Shown: positions 6,922-13,031 of the stretch, one piece after another
Position numbering within the stretch: the stretch's first letter is position 1
Layout: every line of letters begins with the position of its first letter
Virus record (IMG/VR): IMGVR_UViG_3300008117_000540
Location: 1 to 37,870 of that record
Length of the DNA: 37,870 nucleotides
Direction: 5' to 3' (one strand)
DNA from: a virus
Notes under the pieces: model-generated
Told to the model about the DNA's origin: nothing
What the model saw: the letters and a program-made list of their open reading frames with translations, nothing else
Database searches by the model: none
Made by a program: the position numbers and the translations under genes

Positions 6922-7266
6922 TTAGTTACCGTGTGACCCGCCGCCGTCCTGAAAATTAGGACGTTGACGACGAACTGCAGGTGCAAACATACGGCCGTTT
7001 GCCTGTGTTGCTCCTGCTTCTGGTGCTACGGTCTTTTGGAATTTAACGCGAATACCATAACGTGCACCGCCACGAGCAAGCTTGCCCATGATGTTAGAGC
7101 GTGCAGGTTTTGGTTGCTTGTATGGGTCTCCAGCTTGAGCTCCACCTTTTTTAACAAGTGTGCCTTTTGAAGGCATAGCAACGCGTGGCTTTGCGCCTGC
7201 GGCATTTTTTGGTTCCGCTGATGTCGGAGCCAATGGTGCCTTATTCTTAGTTGAATCTTTTTTCAT
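6922..7266 (-). CDS. Basic low-complexity protein, 114 aa
   Basis: Protein of 114 aa, very basic, rich in Ala, Pro, Lys, Gly and Arg, with no hydrophobic core until a possible short strand at residues 70-79 (RYGIRVKFQKT). It ends in a Gly/Ser/His-rich tail. No family recognised. AAAGGAAA before the ATG is a good ribosome site. Hairpins on both sides (7292-7309 and 6889-6908) make it a single-gene unit. Such composition fits a nucleic-acid-binding or virion-packaged protein, but that is only a guess. Confidence 0.65.
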   Translation of the reverse strand: MKKDSTKNKAPLAPTSAEPKNAAGAKPRVAMPSKGTLVKKGGAQAGDPYKQPKPARSNIMGKLARGGARYGIRVKFQKTVAPEAGATQANGRMFAPAVRRQRPNFQDGGGSHGN

Positions 7267-7291
7267 TTAGTTTCCTTTGGCCAAGGGTTTA

Positions 7292-7309
7292 AATAAGGGT
7301 AGCCTTATT
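7292..7309 (-). terminator. Hairpin after the SpoVS-like gene
   Basis: A 7-bp stem AATAAGG/CCTTATT with a 4-nt loop lies 17 bp past the stop codon at 7327. On the minus strand it continues TTATTTAAACCC, a modest U-rich tail. A weaker terminator than the one at 6889-6908. Confidence 0.5.
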
Positions 7310-7326
7310 ATTGGATAAATACAGGG

Positions 7327-7605
7327 TTAACTTGCCTTTACTTCAAAGACAATTGCGGAAATCTGGCCGTCATGGCTCTCAATGCTTGAGAACCCTGGGA
7401 CGCAGATGAGGTCAAGACCGCGGGGAGCTGTATATCCACGAGCAATAGCGATAGCTTTTACAGCCTGATTGACTGCACCTGCACCTACCGCACGAATCTT
7501 ACAATTACGTGTCTCATAAATACTATGAGCAATTGCGGATGCCACAGCCTGTGGATTGGACCCAGCGCTTACGCGTAGGATTTGTTCTTGGGGTTGTTCG
7601 GACAT
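7327..7605 (-). CDS. SpoVS-like protein (Alba-superfamily fold)
   Basis: Protein of 92 aa spanning the whole length of the stage V sporulation protein S family. It has the opening ILRVSAGSNPQAVASAIA (residues 9-26), the hallmark GAGAVNQAVKAIAIARG (41-57), then GLDLICVPGF (63-72) and a final strand. In Bacillus SpoVS is a small regulator of sporulation and cell division with an Alba-like, probably nucleic-acid-binding fold. Its role in a phage is unknown; control of host division or of RNA/DNA packing are possibilities. GAGGT 6 nt upstream supports the ATG. It has its own terminator downstream. Confidence 0.9.
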   Translation of the reverse strand: MSEQPQEQILRVSAGSNPQAVASAIAHSIYETRNCKIRAVGAGAVNQAVKAIAIARGYTAPRGLDLICVPGFSSIESHDGQISAIVFEVKAS

Positions 7606-7656
7606 TTGTACCTCGGTTTACGTATAGTGGGACTCCCGTAAGTACAATTATGAAGT

Positions 7657-7887
7657 CTAAATTAGATTTGGTCTGTCTAAAGGGGTAGGGGCCCTGCCAT
7701 AGGTACCGCAGCTGCTGCACTCCATGTCCAGAAAGTACGTAGCCATTTCATAATCCTCAAATTGCGCTTTTATATTCCATATAGTTGACTCGCAAATAGG
7801 GCATTCATGCATAACCTGGTCTGCATAGTCCATAGAACCTGTGTAATCGGGCTTTAATTCCCTAATATTTTTCGTGTGGCGCTGCAC
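7657..7887 (-). CDS. Zinc-ribbon protein, 76 aa
   Basis: Two CxxC knuckles (CPIC and CSSC, 25 residues apart) make a zinc ribbon in the second half; the first 20 residues are basic. No closer family recognised. The reading frame opens with TTG-GTG; I chose GTG because AGGA is 8 nt before it, while the TTG at 7890 is too close. It overlaps the preceding 76-aa gene by 26 bp. Placed between the HslV-like protease and the SpoVS-like gene. It might act as a nucleic-acid or substrate adaptor, which is speculation. Confidence 0.65.
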   Translation of the reverse strand: MQRHTKNIRELKPDYTGSMDYADQVMHECPICESTIWNIKAQFEDYEMATYFLDMECSSCGTYGRAPTPLDRPNLI

Positions 7888-8092
7888 CAAACTGTCCTAT
7901 CACTGAGAATGCTACCTCCATATAAACAAGGGCGTTTGAGGCAAGGTCTTCAGGATGGTGAAGGCTAGTTTCATCTTTAGTCCAGTTATGTAATAGATAG
8001 TATCTCAGACCAGGGGTTAACTTATTAATGAACTCATCAACGGTCATATAACCGTGGGCCCTAAACTGCTTATCAAGCTGCTTATCTTTCAT
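7862..8092 (-). CDS. Hypothetical helical protein, 76 aa
   Basis: Protein of 76 aa, mostly helical with amphipathic segments (VDEFINKLTPGLRYYLLHNW) and no cysteines or membrane segments. No family recognised. The ATG lies 11 bp inside the end of the HslV-like gene, so the two are translationally coupled and possibly functionally linked. There is no clear ribosome site of its own. Confidence 0.6.
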   Translation of the reverse strand: MKDKQLDKQFRAHGYMTVDEFINKLTPGLRYYLLHNWTKDETSLHHPEDLASNALVYMEVAFSVIGQFGAAPHEKY

Positions 8093-8642
8093 TAAATTTT
8101 TTCTGTTCTAATATAAGAAAAGGTCCTGAGGTATACACATCTAAATCTTCAGCTATCTTTAACGCATCTTGTATGGTTGCGCCAGCATGCAAAGCCCCTA
8201 GAGCGTAACCAGAACCATTACCTACTCCATAGAACCCTGTATCAGTTTGGCACACAGATAGGTCTTCGCTAACATCAAATATTTCACCATTAACAGCTAT
8301 CAAGAAGTGAAATCTTTGGCCCTTGTCGTTCTTTGGTTTTTCTTCATCAAAGTTATAACCATTATTTTTTAGGCACTCACGCAAAGAAGGAATCAACTTT
8401 GAAATAACAAAGTGATAGGTGTCAGCCTTATCTTTAGATGTCATACGTGGTGGTTTCCACAGGTGTTGGGCAATATCGCAGGCCCCAACCTCACCTGCAC
8501 CAGCAAGCAACACTCCATTAGCTAATTGTGAAATCTTAACCATGTTCTTGTGTCTAAAAATGCGGCCGTCGTCATCGGTTACTTGATTATCTGCACCTAG
8601 TACGCATTTGTTTTTATGCTGCACTCCTACGATTGTTGTCAT
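8082..8642 (-). CDS. HslV/proteasome-type Ntn-hydrolase peptidase
   Basis: Protein of 186 aa. After removal of Met1 it begins TTIVGV, exactly as HslV, leaving an N-terminal threonine nucleophile. Asp17 of the mature protein (GADNQ) and Lys35 (MVKI) match the catalytic Asp17 and Lys33 of HslV. AGAGE and GVGNGSGYALGAL match its structural and active-site loops. Length agrees with HslV (about 175 aa). HslV degrades proteins fed by the HslU ATPase; no HslU-like unfoldase is in this window, so it may work alone or with a host AAA ring. AGGGAA precedes the ATG, which overlaps the RuvC-like stop as TAAATG. HslV is not usual in Actinobacteria, which carry a 20S proteasome. Confidence 0.88.
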   Translation of the reverse strand: MTTIVGVQHKNKCVLGADNQVTDDDGRIFRHKNMVKISQLANGVLLAGAGEVGACDIAQHLWKPPRMTSKDKADTYHFVISKLIPSLRECLKNNGYNFDEEKPKNDKGQRFHFLIAVNGEIFDVSEDLSVCQTDTGFYGVGNGSGYALGALHAGATIQDALKIAEDLDVYTSGPFLILEQKKFNER

Positions 8643-9200
8643 TTATCGTTCCCTATGGTCTGCGCCTTGCAACTTGTCATACACTTCTTTCTCGTATGCT
8701 GGTCCATGAAGCCCAGCCACAAGTCTTGCTAATGCATACGAGTCTGCGGCGTTGTCGTCGGTAAATTCTACCCCCCATTTTTTATAAATGTAAAGTAGCA
8801 TTTGAGCCTTTTGTATACCCGTCCCCTTGCCTGTTACATACTTTTTTAGGCTCGTAGGCGGGACAAGAAGCGGGTAGTACCCCGCGTCTCTACATACAAG
8901 TTTAACCATACCCCCAAGCTCACCTAGATGGAACACCCTGCCTTGACCAGCAAAAGCGTAATCTTCCATGGCTATGTCTTCTATAGGGTACTTTGCACCA
9001 TCAAGCGTTTCTTTTAAAAACTTCCTAATCTCAACAAGTCTATCTATGCCTTTAATCTCAGACTTAAATACTGTTGTTAAGTATGTGCCATTTGTTGAAA
9101 GCAGCGTGCACGCAAAACCGCTGTATGACTGGTCAATACCCAAATACAAAAGGCTACTGCCTGTGACCGACAGACCTCCATCAAATTTTTTTAAGGTCAT
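8643..9200 (-). CDS. RuvC-like Holliday junction resolvase
   Basis: Protein of 185 aa with the RNase H-fold resolvase signature: GIDQS (D23), IAMEDYAF (E79) and DDNAADSYAL (D149 and D153). These carboxylates bind two Mg ions that cut four-way junctions. A GKGTGIQKAQ segment (residues 124-133) matches the family's conserved lysine region. It likely resolves recombination and replication intermediates before packaging. The start overlaps the upstream gene by ATGA, and the next gene downstream is the HslV-like peptidase. Confidence 0.85.
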   Translation of the reverse strand: MTLKKFDGGLSVTGSSLLYLGIDQSYSGFACTLLSTNGTYLTTVFKSEIKGIDRLVEIRKFLKETLDGAKYPIEDIAMEDYAFAGQGRVFHLGELGGMVKLVCRDAGYYPLLVPPTSLKKYVTGKGTGIQKAQMLLYIYKKWGVEFTDDNAADSYALARLVAGLHGPAYEKEVYDKLQGADHRER

Positions 9201-9691
9201 GGTACAAATCTATTTCCAAATCCTGACCTACCGTTAGAGGTACGTCGAGTAAGCTCTCTACTAGTTAGTGAGTAGTACCGCTCTAGGTTTTCTAATGCTG
9301 TCTCTAATAACTTACGATAAGCATGGGCATAGTTCTTTGCTTTCTCTAACACCATTACCGTGTCATCGGTAGACACAGATGCTTTTAACATAACGGCCTT
9401 TTCCGTAGTCTTTCCGTTGGTCTTAGTTAATAGTCCACGAGCCACTTCTATCTCATAATTATTAGTAGCCTCTAACTCTGCCAATGATGCACAGGCAACT
9501 TGAGTTCTAAGAAAGTTTAGATTCTCCATGTACTTTGCAGCCATAATCATTAAGTCTTGGTCATCAACTAACGTTATATCCTCAGGGAATGGGGGTGGGG
9601 CAATGTCCATCTTCCTTTTTAATGGAAGTCCTTGTGCTTCTAACTGCTGTAGAACAATCTCACTTATACCTGTAGCAACTAACTCACTCAT
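9197..9691 (-). CDS. Hypothetical helical protein, 164 aa
   Basis: Protein of 164 aa, almost wholly alpha-helical, with a likely coiled-coil or helical bundle at residues 45-150 and a Ser/Arg/Gly-rich C-terminal tail. No family recognised. It sits between the Cas4-like nuclease and the RuvC-like resolvase, overlapping both by 4 to 8 bp, so a recombination accessory role is plausible by context only. Confidence 0.65.
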   Translation of the reverse strand: MSELVATGISEIVLQQLEAQGLPLKRKMDIAPPPFPEDITLVDDQDLMIMAAKYMENLNFLRTQVACASLAELEATNNYEIEVARGLLTKTNGKTTEKAVMLKASVSTDDTVMVLEKAKNYAHAYRKLLETALENLERYYSLTSRELTRRTSNGRSGFGNRFVP

Positions 9692-10535
9692 TATAGCCTC
9701 CGCACTTTGAACATCCGCCCCACTTATCTAAGTTACAAGCGGGTGGAGTGTTGTTGTTAATTGATTCGACAATCATAGCGGCAGCCTCAAATAAAGGCGC
9801 AATAGCAAAATCACTTTTTGGTACAACAAATTCTTTTACATCTTGCGTAGCTTTGTTTTCATAAATAAGAACAGCTTCTCGTGGGTAATTGTCATACCCC
9901 AATAGCTCTGCAAGTTTCATATAGATTTGTACTTGAGTTACGTGTTTAGCAAATGGAGCTTTGATTTCTGGCCACACCTTCTCCATGGTTCCAAACTCTT
10001 TTGCCATTTCTGGGTTCTCCCAGCGTATAGTTCCAAAACCTATTGACTTTACTTCTAGCATTAACGGGTCACCAAAATTAGTAAGCCAACCATCTGCATG
10101 CCCAAAGATGCGCAGTGGTTCGTAAAACAACGGAACTTCTTTATACTCTAGTGGACCTTCGTGGCAGTCAGACCCGCCCCAAAAATACTCGTCGCAATCT
10201 TTGCAGTACCATTTTCCGTACAAGTGGCCCATTTCTTGAAACCATCGTTGCCACTTAGCGTGAATGCCGTGACCCTCTGCAAAAACTGATTGAAGCCTTA
10301 GACTATTACGACGTGAGCTTTCTAATGGTAAATGGCCTTTTAACTGAAAGTAAGATGCTCTATAGCACCACTCATCGCCAGCCATCTCTGAAGGGTGTAA
10401 GACGTCTGTGCGTCTAGATTTATCCGTTGGTTTAGATAGAACGTAGCGTTCTACCGAACCTAGAACTCGTGAAGGTTTTTTGCCCGCATCTAAAAATGAT
10501 TTTAGTGCCCCACCTGGCTTGTACTTTTCTGTCAT
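9684..10535 (-). CDS. Cas4-like PD-(D/E)XK exonuclease with Fe-S cysteines
   Basis: Protein of 283 aa of the RecB/Cas4 nuclease family. Nuclease residues are D148 (GHADGW), E161-V-K163 (LMLEVKS) and the QVQIYMKL helix near 201. C57 with C267, C275 and C278 form the usual four-cysteine Fe-S site joining both ends of the fold. A CxxC and a Cys-His (C111, C114, C124, H125) look like an inserted zinc knuckle. Such enzymes resect DNA ends for RecA-type recombination, and recA is two genes upstream. It is not part of a CRISPR locus. No Shine-Dalgarno is evident before the ATG. Confidence 0.85.
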   Translation of the reverse strand: MTEKYKPGGALKSFLDAGKKPSRVLGSVERYVLSKPTDKSRRTDVLHPSEMAGDEWCYRASYFQLKGHLPLESSRRNSLRLQSVFAEGHGIHAKWQRWFQEMGHLYGKWYCKDCDEYFWGGSDCHEGPLEYKEVPLFYEPLRIFGHADGWLTNFGDPLMLEVKSIGFGTIRWENPEMAKEFGTMEKVWPEIKAPFAKHVTQVQIYMKLAELLGYDNYPREAVLIYENKATQDVKEFVVPKSDFAIAPLFEAAAMIVESINNNTPPACNLDKWGGCSKCGGYNE

Positions 10536-10547
10536 ACCGACACCGTA

Positions 10548-10865
10548 TCACAGGTCTCCGTCAAGTATCCACTCCTCTAGGGTTTTGCCGTGCTTCTTTG
10601 CTTTACGCTTAAGCGCATTACGCTCACGATGCGACATGCCACCCCATATACCGTGTTGTTCTTCTTGTGCTTCTGCATACAGCAAACATTCCTTACGCAC
10701 TGGGCATTCAGGTAAGCCATCACGTCCAAAGCAGACAGCTTTAGATACGGATGCAATTTTTTTATATTTGGCTTTATCTCTAGGAGGAAACCAAAGCTCT
10801 GTGTCCATCCCCCGACACTTGGCTTGATGTCGCCAACCTTCTAAGTGGCCGATATCTTCGAACAA
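10548..10865 (-). CDS. WhiB-family Fe-S transcription regulator
   Basis: Protein of 105 aa. The WhiB signature is clear: C17 near AKCRGMDTELWFPP, C45, C54 in ECPVRKEC, C60, the G-[IV]-W-G-G turn (GIWGG, 72-76) and a basic C-terminal helix. WhiB proteins bind a 4Fe-4S cluster and the host sigma factor. They occur in Actinobacteria and their phages, so this is the main host clue. Unusual: the normal CxxC is stretched to C-x8-C by a six-residue insert (C45 to C54). It starts with TTG; GGAG 6 nt upstream decides the start. It overlaps the upstream resolvase gene by 25 bp. It may redirect host transcription. Confidence 0.92.
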   Translation of the reverse strand: MFEDIGHLEGWRHQAKCRGMDTELWFPPRDKAKYKKIASVSKAVCFGRDGLPECPVRKECLLYAEAQEEQHGIWGGMSHRERNALKRKAKKHGKTLEEWILDGDL

Positions 10866-11182
10866 CTACACTCCAAAGTTTTCTGGCGTAGTTCTAGAAA
10901 ATCGTCCTCCAGTAACATCACATAGTTTTCATCGTTGAGACTGAAACCGAGTACTGGAGTGCGACTGTCAAGGATTGCTTCCTTAACAATCTTCTCTAGA
11001 ACCGTGGCCTTGATAGTCACGGTGGCTTTGCCAGTCCACTTGTGTTCTATTAACAAGTCTTTAGACCGAACATCACCCTTCCGACTCCAAAATGCACCGC
11101 TGCCAGCATTACGCTGACCGCCGATTGCTTTTGCTAATCGGTCCTCGTGTTTCTTCGACTCCCTTTGTCCTTTACTCTTCAT
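10841..11182 (-). CDS. PD-(D/E)XK Holliday-junction-resolvase-like nuclease
   Basis: Protein of 113 aa resembling small archaeal/phage Hjc-type nucleases. Motifs in order: E13 in an N-terminal helix, G36-D37-V38, and E46-H-K48 at the end of a strand (LLIEHK), followed by a helix with KIVKEA. D37, E46 and K48 would form the metal-dependent active site. It lies directly after recA with the ATG 11 bp inside it, so it probably works with RecA. This is the second resolvase-type enzyme of the window. The alternative is a VRR-NUC-like nuclease of other specificity. Confidence 0.7.
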   Translation of the reverse strand: MKSKGQRESKKHEDRLAKAIGGQRNAGSGAFWSRKGDVRSKDLLIEHKWTGKATVTIKATVLEKIVKEAILDSRTPVLGFSLNDENYVMLLEDDFLELRQKTLECSCSKISAT

Positions 11183-12224
11183 CCTCGGCTACTAACTTAG
11201 AGCCTTGTTTGATTGAGTCAAGAACGTCACGCTCGAGTGTCTCCTTTAAATCAATTTCTTCCCGTATAGAGTCAAGCATAGCATCGGAACCTTGCCACTG
11301 TCTATCGCCGTAGCGGTAGTAAGCACCAGCTCTGGTTATCACTTTGTTGACAATTCCGATAGCCAATATTTCTTTGGCAAAGTCCAGGTCGCCAGCCAAA
11401 AGCCCATTGCCTTTGGCAAAATAAAAGTCAAAAGATGCCACTTGGGATGGTGGGGCAGACTTGTTTTTGATTACTCGTACCTTAACCTCTTGACCCACAC
11501 GTCTCTTTTCTTGGCCTGAACCAACCTCAATCCAGCCAGCACGACGTATTTCTAGGCGGGTAAAGAACGCATAGTCTTTACCTAAACCGCCTGGGGTAGT
11601 ACGGTCATCTCCGTACATGACGCCAATCTTTGAGCGCCATTGGTTAATAACAATACCTATAAAAGGGCGCTCTGGTTCTACCAATGAACGCTTAGATGCT
11701 TTACCAACCTTACGAAAAAACTTATTAGTTAGAAGAGCGCCACGACCTACAGTAGCCATCTCCATCTCTTTATCGTCCTCTGTTGTAGGGACCAGGGCAG
11801 GTAACGAATCAATAACAATACAATCGACCGCTTTACTGCCAGTAATTTGGATGACCGATTCATAGGCTTCCTCCATTACATTTGTTGAAACTACATACAC
11901 ACGACTTGCGTCTACTCCACACATCTCTGCGTAACTAGGGACCCATTGCTCAGCGGCTACCCAAACGGTAGTGAACTCTGGGTTCTTCTTTTGATTAGCA
12001 GCAATTGTTTTAAGTGCGATAGCAGTCTTGCCATTACTTGCCTCGCCAATAATTTCGTGCCATTGATTTACTGGCCACCCACCACCAAGGGCTACATCTA
12101 AACTTATTGAACCACTTGTTATACGCTGAGATACATCGGTCTTAATCTCAGAACCTAAAATGATTGTGTCTTCGCCGTATTTTTTATTTATGTTTCGTAA
12201 TACTTTTACTAATTCTGCATTCAT
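11172..12224 (-). CDS. recA: RecA-like recombinase
   Basis: Protein of 350 aa, the normal RecA size. Walker A is GEASNGKT (60-67), the catalytic Glu is E92 (AAEQW), Walker B is CIVIDS (135-140). The loop regions follow the RecA pattern, with INQWRSKIGV and TTPGG then a strand. The C-terminus is acidic as in bacterial RecA. It polymerises on ssDNA and drives strand exchange, here with the Cas4-like nuclease and two resolvases encoded just downstream. AGGGAAG before the ATG and a TAATG overlap with the zinc-ribbon gene define the start. It is divergent from host-type RecA (for example GKDYAF where GGAL is usual), so it is a phage lineage, not a recent host copy. Confidence 0.93.
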   Translation of the reverse strand: MNAELVKVLRNINKKYGEDTIILGSEIKTDVSQRITSGSISLDVALGGGWPVNQWHEIIGEASNGKTAIALKTIAANQKKNPEFTTVWVAAEQWVPSYAEMCGVDASRVYVVSTNVMEEAYESVIQITGSKAVDCIVIDSLPALVPTTEDDKEMEMATVGRGALLTNKFFRKVGKASKRSLVEPERPFIGIVINQWRSKIGVMYGDDRTTPGGLGKDYAFFTRLEIRRAGWIEVGSGQEKRRVGQEVKVRVIKNKSAPPSQVASFDFYFAKGNGLLAGDLDFAKEILAIGIVNKVITRAGAYYRYGDRQWQGSDAMLDSIREEIDLKETLERDVLDSIKQGSKLVAEDEE

Positions 12225-12556
12225 TAAATCTTCCCTATGATTGTGGTTGGATTGTATCCGCCAGTTGATACTTGTTTAGCTGGTTGCGCTGGCCCCGCAG
12301 CCGACTGACCCGTGTTTACTCCTCTCATTCCAGTACCCGATTGTACTATAGGGTAGCCACAATCGTAACAACGCTTTCTAGACTCTGGGGTTGCTCCACC
12401 ATAATTTTGACTGCCGCATCCTGGGCAACGCTCTGATACTCGGATGTTTTCTACTGGCGGGGTTGGTTGTTGTACTGGTCGTGGAGCAGGCGGTGGCGTT
12501 TGAAATGTGTTTGAAGGCTGACCACCAAGTTTGCTTGCCCACCAGTTGTTACTCAC
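12224..12556 (-). CDS. Proline-rich zinc-ribbon protein, 110 aa
   Basis: Protein of 110 aa. A Pro/Gln-rich segment (residues 17-36) precedes a zinc ribbon with CPGC (44/47) and CYDC (63/66). The tail is Gly/Thr/Ala-rich. Proteins of this layout often bind single-stranded nucleic acid or act as scaffolds, but the family is not recognised. It lies between polA and recA, overlapping recA by one base (TAATG) and the upstream gene by 8 bp. Confidence 0.65.
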   Translation of the reverse strand: MSNNWWASKLGGQPSNTFQTPPPAPRPVQQPTPPVENIRVSERCPGCGSQNYGGATPESRKRCYDCGYPIVQSGTGMRGVNTGQSAAGPAQPAKQVSTGGYNPTTIIGKI

Positions 12557-13031
12557 CTAAGTCCTCCAACTTTCTAAAATCTAAACTTGTACTAAATACT
12601 TCCCCTGGGTTAATTAAACCAAGTTGTACGCCAGAAGACAAGCCCCCAAGAAGTGAAGAAAACGCAATCATCTTATACATCATGCGCATCATTTCTCTTT
12701 CGCGCTCACGTTCTTTTTCATTGCCTGGGTCGTGCTTCATTAGTTCATCGAGCTGTATGCCAGTTATAACATCCGCTGTCATATCAGACATCATGTCTAT
12801 GTATGGAAGTAAATAAGCAATCTGCTCTAATCTTTTTTCGCTTTCTTGCATCTCATGCTCGTCTCCCTCTTCACTGACGGGAGTCATACCTAATATTTTA
12901 GCAATAGTGTTAGGGTCTTCAGCTAGGTCGGTGTCATACAAAAACCAACGCATTAGTGTACCCAAAGGTATTTCTGAATTTACAGTTTCAAACTGTATGT
13001 TTAAGGGTTTTCTTTTCTTAAAAGGCCACAT
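12549..13031 (-). CDS. Hypothetical helical protein, 160 aa
   Basis: Protein of 160 aa beginning with a basic WPFKKRK stretch. Residues 60-130 are charged helices, including an extended Glu/Arg run (EKEREREREM, 105-114) likely to be a coiled coil. Methionine is abundant. No family recognised. It overlaps the polymerase stop by one base (TAATG), so it is coupled to polA and probably belongs to the replication machinery. Confidence 0.65.
   Translation of the reverse strand: MWPFKKRKPLNIQFETVNSEIPLGTLMRWFLYDTDLAEDPNTIAKILGMTPVSEEGDEHEMQESEKRLEQIAYLLPYIDMMSDMTADVITGIQLDELMKHDPGNEKEREREREMMRMMYKMIAFSSLLGGLSSGVQLGLINPGEVFSTSLDFRKLEDLGE

Noticed and set aside
9684-10535. Cas4-like gene as a sign of a CRISPR system
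   Set aside because: No repeats, no cas1 or cas2; next to recA and resolvases it fits phage recombination.
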